Assembly (NCBI GenBank): GCA_002412965.1
Contig: DHWB01000003.1
Coordinates: 329,147 to 393,146 of the forward strand
Direction of reading: 5' to 3'
DNA from: Desulfomicrobium sp. UBA5193
GTDB lineage: Bacteria > Desulfobacterota > Desulfovibrionia > Desulfovibrionales > Desulfomicrobiaceae
Length of the DNA: 64,000 bases
Shown here: piece by piece, positions 50,782 through 58,471 of the stretch
How the letters are laid out: each line of letters begins with the position of its first letter
Numbering within the stretch: the first letter of the stretch is position 1
Notes under the pieces: generated by a model
Database searches by the model: none
What the model was told of the DNA's origin: nothing
Seen by the model: only the letters and a program-made list of their open reading frames with translations
Position numbers and translations under genes: made by a program

Positions 50782-52356
50782 TCATCGTTTTGAATCCCCG
50801 AGGTCCGCCGCCATCTTGCATGCGATCTGCCGCGTCTTCCTTGCCGTCCATTTGTCGGCGAGCCGGGTGCGCAGACGCTTGTAGACGGGCAGTTGACTGA
50901 CAAAGGTCAGGACGATGGCGAAGAAGATGACGCAGGCCACGGGCCGGGTAAAGATAGGCGTGAAGTCGCCCTGGGAGACCATCAGCGCCCGGCGCAGGTT
51001 CTCGTCGGCCATGGGGCCGAGGATGACCCCGATGACCAGAGGGGCGATGGGATACCCCAGTATGGTCATTGCGTAGGCCAGGAGGCCGATGGGCAGCATG
51101 AGGTACAGGTTGAAGACCGAGAGGCCCAGGGAATAGGAACCGATGATGCACAGCAGGCCCACGATGGGCATGAAGAGCATGGGCGGCAGGGTCAGTACCT
51201 TGACCACGTGGCGGGCAAGGTAGATGCCGACGATCCACATGGCTACGGCAGCCAGGAGGAGGATGGCCGTGACCTCCAGCAGAAAATTCGGGTGCTCTAT
51301 GGCAAGCATGGGGCCCGGAGCGATATTGTGCAGCATGAGGGCTCCCAGAAGCATGGCCGCGGGTGGGCTGCCGGGGATGCCCAGGGTCAACAGGGGCACG
51401 ATGGCTCCGCCGATGCACGCGTTGTTGGCCGTCTCCGTGGCGATGACGCCTTCATCGCAGCCAGTGCCGAATCGTTCGGGGTGCTTGGAGGAATTTTTGG
51501 CCGCCCCGTAGGAGACCCAGGCCGCGACATCTTCGCCGATGCCTGGCAATGAGCCGATGCCAACGCCTATCAGGGACGAGCGCACGATGTTGCCTATACT
51601 GCGTTTGATCTTCCCGAACTCGGGGACTACCCGCGAGAGGGGTTTGGCCTCGCCTGGCTTCATGCGGTTGACCATGACCTGGATGATCTGGGGGATACCG
51701 AAGGCTCCGATGAGCACAGGCACGATGTCGATGCCACCGTCGAATTCCGAGAAGCCGAAGGTGAAGCGGGGATAGAACTGCAGCCTGTCGCGTCCCACCA
51801 GCGCGAGGAAAAGTCCGATGAAACCGGAAATCCAGCCTTTGCAGACCAGATCCGGGCAGGCCAGGGTGCCGCTGATGAGGATGCCGAAGAAGGCCAGAAG
51901 AAAGAACTCGAAGGACGTGAACTGCAAGGCGAAGGCCGAGACCAGGGGCGAGAGGCAGACCATGAAGAGCATGCCGATGATGGTGCCGATGGCCGAGGCC
52001 GTGGTCGTCAGGCCAATGGCCCGGCCGCCTTCACCGCGGCAGGCCATGGGGTAGCCTTCCAGGGCAGTGGCGGCTGACGCGGCCGTACCGGGGATGTTGA
52101 TCAGGATGGAGGAATACGAGCCCCCGTAGATGGCGCCGACATACATGGACAGGAGGGCCGTCAGGGCCAGGTCGGTCTTCATGCCATAGGTCAGGGTGGT
52201 CAGCAGGGCCACGCCCAGAGTCGCGGTCAGCCCTGGCAGGGCGCCGAAGATGATCCCGAGCAGGGTGCAGGAGAAAAGCAGAGCGATGTCCAGGGGGTTG
52301 ACGGCCATCTGGCCAAGGATGCCGAAAAAGGTCCCCAGTCTCTCCAGAATGAACAT
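50782..52356 (-). CDS. tctA: Tripartite tricarboxylate transporter, large membrane subunit TctA
   Basis: 524 residues with about twelve hydrophobic helices, normal TctA size. Signatures: LLGIIFGALPGLTATLGVALLTTLTYG near 33-58, GGSYSSILINIPGTAASAATALEGYPMA, and the second-half repeat SLPGIGEDVAAWVSYGAAK and GGAIVPLLTLGIPGSPPAAMLLGALM. It is the ion-coupled channel of the TTT importer; the substrate is delivered by the periplasmic TctC. TTT systems carry citrate, tartrate, phthalate and similar organic acids. It lies between tctB (18 bases upstream) and the split transketolase, implying that the imported acid or sugar acid feeds that enzyme. Confidence 0.95.
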   Translation of the reverse strand: MFILERLGTFFGILGQMAVNPLDIALLFSCTLLGIIFGALPGLTATLGVALLTTLTYGMKTDLALTALLSMYVGAIYGGSYSSILINIPGTAASAATALEGYPMACRGEGGRAIGLTTTASAIGTIIGMLFMVCLSPLVSAFALQFTSFEFFLLAFFGILISGTLACPDLVCKGWISGFIGLFLALVGRDRLQFYPRFTFGFSEFDGGIDIVPVLIGAFGIPQIIQVMVNRMKPGEAKPLSRVVPEFGKIKRSIGNIVRSSLIGVGIGSLPGIGEDVAAWVSYGAAKNSSKHPERFGTGCDEGVIATETANNACIGGAIVPLLTLGIPGSPPAAMLLGALMLHNIAPGPMLAIEHPNFLLEVTAILLLAAVAMWIVGIYLARHVVKVLTLPPMLFMPIVGLLCIIGSYSLGLSVFNLYLMLPIGLLAYAMTILGYPIAPLVIGVILGPMADENLRRALMVSQGDFTPIFTRPVACVIFFAIVLTFVSQLPVYKRLRTRLADKWTARKTRQIACKMAADLGDSKR

Positions 52357-52374
52357 TGCAGCGCCTCCGGCGGA

Positions 52375-53127
52375 TTAGAATTCGTTGTAGCGGATGCGGT
52401 CCATGAACTCGACGACCGTGCCCTCCGTGGGCAGCGGGACGAGCAGGAAGAACCGGAAGCAGACGGTCAGGATGATCGTCACCGTGATGCAGATGGCCAG
52501 GGTTCGCCAGAAAGCGGCTCCCGAGCCGTGCCGTGCGACGACGCCTCTGGCGCGCAGGATGAAGGCCGCCGTGCAGGCCGCCGTGAGCAGGTCGCCAGCG
52601 TAGGGCATGGACTCGCTCCAGAACCTCCCTGCCGTGACCAGGGTGGCGCAGAGCAGAGCCATGCCCAGCGCGAAGAAAAGTTGAAGCTGTCTGAAGCCCT
52701 CTGTCTCGACGAGGAAGAACAGCATCATGTACAGCCACAGGAATAAAATTGAGGCGATACAGAAATCGACTCGAGGAATGAGCACGAAGATATACACCGC
52801 GGGAATCGTCGCGGCGACAAGGAAACGTTGGACCGGCAAGGAGAGAAGGGTGTCTACAGCCAAGGATGTGCGCAGGACGCGTTTGATCTCTCCGGCACCA
52901 GCCTCGTTCAACCCGATGGCGCTGAGGAGGGCGCCGAGGAGGAAAAAGCCCACGCCGACAAAAATGGGGGACAGGGCAGGCGAAACGTACCAGACGTTCT
53001 GGACGCCGCCCAAGGAGTCTCTGAGAGGCATGCCGAAACCTTCAACGACTACGAATGCACCGAAGATCATGATGCCTAAGCCACAGTAGAAATCGACACC
53101 CCGCAGCCAGTTATTCTTCTCTTCCAT
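52375..53127 (-). CDS. tctB: Tripartite tricarboxylate transporter, small membrane subunit TctB
   Basis: 250 residues from the ATG at 53127 (GGGAG six bases upstream); an ATG at 53148 lies inside an intercistronic hairpin and is not used. Several hydrophobic segments with the TctB pattern: LRGVDFYCGLGIMIFGAFVVVEG, YVSPALSPIFVGVGFFLLGALL, IFVLIPRVDFCIASILFLWLYMMLFF, and a last helix near 215-235. It is longer than the ~150 residues usual for TctB, with two extra membrane segments in the C-terminal half. It supports TctA in the membrane. It is preceded by a strong hairpin after tctC. Confidence 0.85.
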   Translation of the reverse strand: MEEKNNWLRGVDFYCGLGIMIFGAFVVVEGFGMPLRDSLGGVQNVWYVSPALSPIFVGVGFFLLGALLSAIGLNEAGAGEIKRVLRTSLAVDTLLSLPVQRFLVAATIPAVYIFVLIPRVDFCIASILFLWLYMMLFFLVETEGFRQLQLFFALGMALLCATLVTAGRFWSESMPYAGDLLTAACTAAFILRARGVVARHGSGAAFWRTLAICITVTIILTVCFRFFLLVPLPTEGTVVEFMDRIRYNEF

Positions 53128-53148
53128 GAAGATCTCCCAGTTATGCAT

Positions 53149-53180
53149 GTGTCCCGGCGGACTCAGGCCCGCCGGGACAC
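53149..53180 (-). promoter_or_regulatory. Strong intercistronic hairpin between tctC and tctB
   Basis: GTGTCCCGGCGG (53149-53160) and CCGCCGGGACAC (53169-53180) form a perfect 12-bp stem with an 8-base loop, 7 bases after the tctC stop and without a T-run. Such structures commonly protect the upstream mRNA and raise binding-protein output over the permease genes. Confidence 0.65.
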
Positions 53181-53187
53181 GGTGATG

Positions 53188-54183
53188 CTAAGGCTTAGGA
53201 ATGCCCAGGGCGTCAGGGCTTACTTTGGTCGTGTTGAGTTCGACCAAGGTCCAGGCAAACAGGGACTCGAGCTGCGCGAACTCCTTGCTCGCTGCTTCGC
53301 CGGTCTTGCCGTTGAGGATGTAGTAGTTGTCCTTGGCCCACTGCTGGACCTTTTCGGAGGCCAGTGCCTTGGTGAAGGCGTCGGACAGTGTGGCTTTGAC
53401 CTCGTCGGGCACGCCAGCCGGCACGGCCATGCCGATGGCCTGCATGATGGGCAGGTGCTTGGACAGGTCTGGGAAGTCGGCGAAGGCCGAGGGTATGGAG
53501 ATGGCGTCGATGGTGAATCCGTCAGGTGTCAGCATGGCCAGGGGGCGCAGCTTGCCGCCGCGGATGAGCTGGGCCTGCTCGGCCAGGGAGGTCACCACAC
53601 AGTTGATCTCGCCGGTCATGGCTGCATTCTGGCTTGGAGCGGAGCCTGGGTAGGGGATGAAGTTGAAGGCGGCGCCGGAGCCTTTCTCCAGAGCCAGCAA
53701 GTTCAGATGATGGATGGATCCGGATCCGCCTGCGCCGGCCTTGATGGTCTTGGGCGCGGCCTTGGCGGCTTCGAGAAATTCTTTGAGTGTCTTGTAGGGG
53801 GAGTCCGGAGTGACAGAGATGACGTCAGGGGAACCGGCCACGATGAAGGGGTACCATACGTCCATCTTCTTGTCCCAACCGCCCTGCACGCCGGCAGTGA
53901 CGCAGGATTCGGACAGACCGCAGATGGTGTACCCGTCGTGCTTCATGCCGTAAGCCTCGGCCATGCCCAGGGAGCCCGCCACGCCGCCGGGCTTGTTGAC
54001 CACGTTAATGTTCACGCCGAGGATGGCCGCCATCTCGGCCGAAACGATGCGGTTGCAGACATCTGTGCCGCCACCAGCACCCCAAACAACGATGTTCGTG
54101 ATGTCCCTGGTGGGATACTTCTTGGCCATGGCCATGGGCGCCGCGACGAGCAGGACCAGACAGATCAACAAGAGCTTTTTCAT
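53188..54183 (-). CDS. tctC: Tripartite tricarboxylate transporter substrate-binding protein TctC
   Basis: 331 residues from the ATG at 54183, which has TTGGAGGAATGC ahead and begins the signal peptide MKKLLLICLVLLVAAPMAMA. The in-frame sequence further upstream contains the sigma-54 promoter and is rejected. Typical Bug/TctC features: KYPTRDITNIVVWGAGGGTDVCNRIVS, NVVNKPGGVAGSLGMAEAYG, IKAGAGGSGSIHHL, and a C-terminal VPAGVPDEVKATLSDAFTKAL. It captures the substrate in the periplasm for TctAB. It is the first gene after the enhancer/promoter pair and is encoded directly downstream of a transmembrane sigma-54 activator. Confidence 0.95.
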   Translation of the reverse strand: MKKLLLICLVLLVAAPMAMAKKYPTRDITNIVVWGAGGGTDVCNRIVSAEMAAILGVNINVVNKPGGVAGSLGMAEAYGMKHDGYTICGLSESCVTAGVQGGWDKKMDVWYPFIVAGSPDVISVTPDSPYKTLKEFLEAAKAAPKTIKAGAGGSGSIHHLNLLALEKGSGAAFNFIPYPGSAPSQNAAMTGEINCVVTSLAEQAQLIRGGKLRPLAMLTPDGFTIDAISIPSAFADFPDLSKHLPIMQAIGMAVPAGVPDEVKATLSDAFTKALASEKVQQWAKDNYYILNGKTGEAASKEFAQLESLFAWTLVELNTTKVSPDALGIPKP

Positions 54184-54265
54184 GCATTCCTCCAAAACGG
54201 ATAAAATGAAAGGATGAAAACGACCCGACCTCCGGCATGTGGCAGGGGCCGCCACGACAGGCTAT

Positions 54266-54283
54266 CAGCAACGGCCGTGCCGA
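54266..54283 (-). promoter_or_regulatory. Canonical sigma-54 promoter of the tct-transketolase operon
   Basis: Minus strand reads TCGGCACGGCCGTTGCTG: GG (54281-54280) and GC (54269-54268) 10 bases apart, matching GGCACG-N4-TTGCT. Predicted start near 54256, giving a ~73-base leader for tctC. Confidence 0.85.
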
Positions 54284-54380
54284 AGGCAGGCATGTGGCGT
54301 GCTCAGTGCGACTGCGCCAGTGGTGCGTGGAATTCAGAAGAGATGCGGGGGGCGTTGAAGCTATGGACAGGTGTACTATA

Positions 54381-54410
54381 TTACAATTTGTAACGAACAA
54401 AATGTAACAA
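54381..54410 (-). promoter_or_regulatory. Paired direct repeats, putative enhancer of the tct operon
   Basis: Two 12-mers on the plus strand, ACAATTTGTAAC (54383-54394) and ACAAAATGTAAC (54397-54408), are 14 bases apart. The first is part of a TTACAA-T-TTGTAA palindrome (54381-54393). They sit ~100-130 bases upstream of the -24 box, just past the 3' end of the activator gene. Confidence 0.65.
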
Positions 54411-54430
54411 GTGGTCAAGGAGCAGTTTGG

Positions 54431-57400
54431 TCAATTGAGACGGAATTCTTCCATCTTGCGGTAGAGGGTGGTTCGGCTGACACCGAGGGAGCGTGCGGCT
54501 TTGCTCTTGTTCCAGCGGACGGCGTCCAGCGCCGCGACGAGAGTCTCCCGGTCCAGGAGGGCTTCTGCCTGCCGCTGGCCGTTTCCCCTGCGGCTCTGGA
54601 CGGGTGCCGTGATGCGGGCAGCCATGACGTCGGGAGGCAGGTGCTCGACCCGGATGGAGCCTTCCGGACAGATGATGCAGGCATGCTCTATGACGTGTTT
54701 GAGTTCGCGGACATTGCCGGGCCAGTCGTGGTTGACCAGGGCGTTCAGAGCCTCGGGCTCGAAGCCGCGGATCTCCTTGCGGAAGCGTTTGGCGTACATT
54801 TCGGCGAAGTGTCCGGCCAGAAGGGCTATGTCCGCTCCGCGGTGTCGCAGGGCAGGCATGTTCACGACCATGACTTTGAGGCGGTAGTAGAGGTCCTCTC
54901 GGAATTGGCCCTGTCGGACCTTGTCGGCCAGGTCGACATTGGTGGCCGTGATGACTCGGACGTTGGCCTTGCGCGTTCTGTTCTCTCCAACGCGCTCGAA
55001 CTCCTTCTGGCCCAGGAAGCGCAGGAGCTTGAGCTGGATGGCCGGCGAGATGTCACCGATTTCGTCCAGCAGGATGGTTCCACTTTCGGCTGCCTCGAAC
55101 CGGCCCACCTTGTCCCGGACAGCCCCGGTGAAGGCTCCGCGCACATGCCCGAACAGCTCGCTTTCCAGAAGCGCTTCCGGCAGGGCGGAGCAGTTGACCT
55201 TGACGAAGGGGCCGTCCTTGCTCTGACCACCGTAATGGATTGCTTCGGCGACGAGTTCCTTTCCCGTACCGGATTCGCCCTGGATCAGGACGGTGGCGTC
55301 ATAGTCCATGAATTTCTCGATAGCTGCGAAAACCCGTTGCATGGGGTCGCTGGCGCCGATGATGTTGCCAAAATGGGTGCGTTCGTGGAGCTTGTTTTCG
55401 AGTTCCACGAGACGGCTGATGTCACGGACTTCAAGCACTGCTCCGGAAAATGTCCCCTCGTGGTCGAGGAAGGGCGCCGTGCTTAGAATGAAGGTGGAGC
55501 CGCCGTGATCGCCGTTTCCGCATTGCACACGCCGTTCGGTCACGGGTTTGCCGGTCGAGATGGTCTGCTGGATGATGCCCAGGGCCGCGGGCACGCAAGG
55601 CAGACCGGTGTCGGTGAGGTGGCTGCGCAGGAGCCGCACCCGGGGCAATCCGGTATATGTCACAAAGGATTCGTTGACTTCGAGGATGCGCATCTGCGTG
55701 TCCACGGTCACGATGGCATCGGGCAGGCTGTCGAAGATGGCCTGCAGGTTGCGGTAATACTGCTTCTGATGGCCTTCGAGCATTTCCAGCGTGCGCTTGT
55801 GGTCCTGAATTTCGCGAACAAGGCTGGCGTTGGCCGAGGAAAGCGCCGCCGTGCGTTCCTCCACCCGCTGTTCGAGTTCTCGTCGAGACTGGCGCAGCGC
55901 CTTTTCTGCGGCCTTGCGGTCACTGACGTCATCGATGACCCAGATCACTCCGCGGTCGAGGTCGGGCGGATGAAGGGCCTTGCCCGAAATGAGACACCAC
56001 AGGGGGGAGCCGTCCTTGCGCCGGAGGCGGAACTCGACATGGATGAGTTCCCGGCGGCGCAATCGCTCGTAGTAGAGCTCGCCGAAGCGATCATACGCCC
56101 GTTGCGAAAGATGCAGGATCGACGCTTCGTGGCCGGTCAGTTCATCGTGCTGGTAGCCGAGGAAGCTTTGCACGCGTTGATTGACCTTGACGATGTGGCG
56201 GCCCTTTTTGAGAAATACGATGCCCACCAGGGAGTTGGCCAGGATGGCCTCGAGTTCCCCCTCGGTGCGGCGGCGGTGGGCGATGTTCACGGTCAGGACG
56301 CAGATGACCATTGTCAGGAAGGAGAAAAGTCCCGCAGCACTCCAGATGAGGTCGTGGTACCGGTAGTAGAATGTCTCGGGCTTGTTGATGACCACACTGC
56401 CCTCGGGCAGGAGACGTTCGTCGATGCCGAAGCGCTGCAGCTGAATATAGTCGAACATATAGGCGTTGGGGCTCTCGCGCTGGATCGGGATGGACTCGGC
56501 CGGCTCGCCCTGCAGGATGCGCAGGGCCATGCCGGCAGATAGTTCGCCCTGCTTGTGCCCGCTGACAAGAAGTCCTCCTACGACACCATGCCCTAGGTAC
56601 CAGTCCCAGGCCGTAAACATGGGGCGTTCGGTGGCCTTTCCCACGAGTTCGATGGACTCGCGGAAATTGAAGGTGCGACCGCGGCTGTCTCGGAAGAAGT
56701 TGAGGTGCAGGATGATGCTGTTGCCGGGCAGATCACGGACTTTGGAGACCAATTCCTCAGCCGTGATGTTGGAGAGTTCCGTAAAGGATATACGGCCTGA
56801 GTACTGCGGCATGATTTCGCGCAGCCTGTGAATGTTGGCCAGGCTCGATTCCGTCGAGTCGTTGATGGAGTAGACGTGCCGCGTATCGGGCAGCAGGTCC
56901 AGGGCGATGTCGAGGGCGCCCTTGATGTTGAAGTCCTCGATGACGCCGGTGGTATTGCTCCCGGGCCCGAGGGGGTAGATTGTCGTGTCGTTGATGCCGC
57001 AGAAGACCAGGGGAATGCCGGGGAAGAGTTCGTCCCGCAGGCCGAGGACGAAGGCCAGGGCATTGTCGTCGGAGGTGATGATGACGTCGAAGCGGAAGTC
57101 GCGATATTTGGCGCGGAAGAGTGGTTCCGTCGTGGCAAAGACGCGTTCCGGCAGGAAGCGTTTGGTATCGAGGTATTCCACGGCGATCTCGGCCTGGGGC
57201 GCACCGGTCGAGAGGGCGGCATGCAGGCCGGCTACGATGTTGTCGGTCCAGCGGTTGCCTTGGTGGTAGGAGTGGACGACGAGAATACGCGGGGCGAAGG
57301 TCGCGGCCCCGGCAGGAAGTGTCAGCGCGAGAAGAACCAGCAGGAGCGGAATGAGGCTCCGGAGCAAGCGGGAAAATGGGCCACGGGCGAAGCTGGGCAT
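54431..57400 (-). CDS. Membrane-anchored sigma-54 activator with periplasmic substrate-binding sensor domain
   Basis: 989 residues. A signal/anchor helix (~10-33) leads to a periplasmic region (~37-345) of the ABC-type substrate-binding fold (PRILVVHSYHQGNRWTDNIV, DVIITSDDNALAFVLGL, GIPLVFCGIND). A membrane helix follows (~355-378), then PAS (~385-500), a coiled coil, a second PAS (~560-690), an AAA+ domain with GESGTGKE (~706-713), GAFTGA near 754 and GTILLDEIGD, and a Fis-type helix-turn-helix at the very end (ARSLGVSRTTLYRKM). All parts of a sigma-54 activator are present, so ligand sensing outside can act directly on transcription. It precedes the tct operon, whose promoter is sigma-54 type, and is almost certainly its regulator. 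Confidence 0.93.
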   Translation of the reverse strand: MPSFARGPFSRLLRSLIPLLLVLLALTLPAGAATFAPRILVVHSYHQGNRWTDNIVAGLHAALSTGAPQAEIAVEYLDTKRFLPERVFATTEPLFRAKYRDFRFDVIITSDDNALAFVLGLRDELFPGIPLVFCGINDTTIYPLGPGSNTTGVIEDFNIKGALDIALDLLPDTRHVYSINDSTESSLANIHRLREIMPQYSGRISFTELSNITAEELVSKVRDLPGNSIILHLNFFRDSRGRTFNFRESIELVGKATERPMFTAWDWYLGHGVVGGLLVSGHKQGELSAGMALRILQGEPAESIPIQRESPNAYMFDYIQLQRFGIDERLLPEGSVVINKPETFYYRYHDLIWSAAGLFSFLTMVICVLTVNIAHRRRTEGELEAILANSLVGIVFLKKGRHIVKVNQRVQSFLGYQHDELTGHEASILHLSQRAYDRFGELYYERLRRRELIHVEFRLRRKDGSPLWCLISGKALHPPDLDRGVIWVIDDVSDRKAAEKALRQSRRELEQRVEERTAALSSANASLVREIQDHKRTLEMLEGHQKQYYRNLQAIFDSLPDAIVTVDTQMRILEVNESFVTYTGLPRVRLLRSHLTDTGLPCVPAALGIIQQTISTGKPVTERRVQCGNGDHGGSTFILSTAPFLDHEGTFSGAVLEVRDISRLVELENKLHERTHFGNIIGASDPMQRVFAAIEKFMDYDATVLIQGESGTGKELVAEAIHYGGQSKDGPFVKVNCSALPEALLESELFGHVRGAFTGAVRDKVGRFEAAESGTILLDEIGDISPAIQLKLLRFLGQKEFERVGENRTRKANVRVITATNVDLADKVRQGQFREDLYYRLKVMVVNMPALRHRGADIALLAGHFAEMYAKRFRKEIRGFEPEALNALVNHDWPGNVRELKHVIEHACIICPEGSIRVEHLPPDVMAARITAPVQSRRGNGQRQAEALLDRETLVAALDAVRWNKSKAARSLGVSRTTLYRKMEEFRLN

Positions 57401-57479
57401 GAATCTCCGGTCGGGACGCGGTTTGACGGCTCTCCTCCGGAAACAGAAATACGTGATGGTGTCAAGGAGGGCCGGATGT

Positions 57480-58457
57480 TCAGAGCAGTCCCGTGAGCCA
57501 GTGCAGCATGGGCAGCACCCCGATCATGGCCAGCATGGAGGCAAACCAGCAGGCGTTGGCCAGGTCGATGTCCAGGTCGTAGATGGAAGGAGGGATGAGG
57601 GCCGTGAAGGCGACGGGCATGGATGACAGAATGAGCACGACTTTGAGGGGCATTCCATCAAGGATGCTTCCGAAGCCCAGGAGCGCAGCGGCCGAGGTGG
57701 CCAGCAGGGGCATGCACACGAACTTGATGCCCGTGATGACCGCGCATTCACGCAGATAGCCTCCCAGGCGGGCGAAGCGCATGGCAAGGCCGATGGAGAA
57801 GAGCATCATCAGCGACCCCAGCGGGACGAGGATGCTGTTGAGCAGCGGAAAGAAGGCAGGGCGCTGCAGCCCGGAGAGGTTCAGAAGTCCTCCAAGCAGC
57901 ATGGAGGACAGGGCCACGATGATGAAGGGGTCGGTCACGACGCGCCGCAGGCCTGCCAAGGCCCCATTGCCCTGCCTCCCGCCTTCGGCGTAGGCCCGAG
58001 CCAGGGGAAAGCCGAAGGAGAAATAGACGACCTCCTCGAAGAGTTTGTAAGCCGGCACCAGGGCGAAGGCCGCCTCGCCCAGGAAGGTGTGACAGACCAT
58101 GGCCCCGATGGCTCCGATGTTGGTGAAGGAGCCGCAGCAGTAAAAGGCCCCGGTCTGGCGCGAATCGAGTTTCAGGGGTTTGGCTGCGGCCAAGGCCAGG
58201 AAGCCGCCGGTCAGGAAGACCGCGGCCCCCACGAAGGGCATGGCCACGAGTTCCACGTCGTCCAGGGAGAGGTTCCAGATGGCCCCGCAATAGGTCAGGG
58301 GCAGGACCCACAGGAGCGCCGCTTTCTGCAGACCCACGCGCAGTCGCGGCATGTCGACGGGCAGGCGCAGCCGGCCTGCGTCCACGGCCATGCGCACGAG
58401 CCAACCCATGCCCAGGCCGGTGACGATGATGGTCAGGGAGAAGAGGACCTTGTCCAT
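57480..58457 (-). CDS. AEC (auxin efflux carrier) family transporter
   Basis: 325 residues, about ten hydrophobic helices in the two-repeat AEC layout: an N-terminal VLFSLTIIVTGLGMGWLVRMA, the mid-protein FYCCGSFTNIGAIGAMVCHTFLGE, and SMLLGGLLNLSGL; the second half has LVPLGSLMMLFSIGLAMRF and VLILSSMPVAFTALIPPSIYDLD. AEC proteins transport small carboxylates such as malate or malonate, in either direction. It lies 79 bases upstream of the activator gene and 14 bases after the helicase gene, so it may take part in handling the same carboxylate as the tct operon or simply be read with the helicase. Confidence 0.82.
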   Translation of the reverse strand: MDKVLFSLTIIVTGLGMGWLVRMAVDAGRLRLPVDMPRLRVGLQKAALLWVLPLTYCGAIWNLSLDDVELVAMPFVGAAVFLTGGFLALAAAKPLKLDSRQTGAFYCCGSFTNIGAIGAMVCHTFLGEAAFALVPAYKLFEEVVYFSFGFPLARAYAEGGRQGNGALAGLRRVVTDPFIIVALSSMLLGGLLNLSGLQRPAFFPLLNSILVPLGSLMMLFSIGLAMRFARLGGYLRECAVITGIKFVCMPLLATSAAALLGFGSILDGMPLKVVLILSSMPVAFTALIPPSIYDLDIDLANACWFASMLAMIGVLPMLHWLTGLL

Positions 58458-58471
58458 GCCGGGTGCTTGTG

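Noticed and set aside
49113..50900. 595-codon plus-strand frame across the transketolase genes
   Set aside because: Covers two genes with clear TPP motifs on the other strand; Gly/His/Asp-rich shadow translation.
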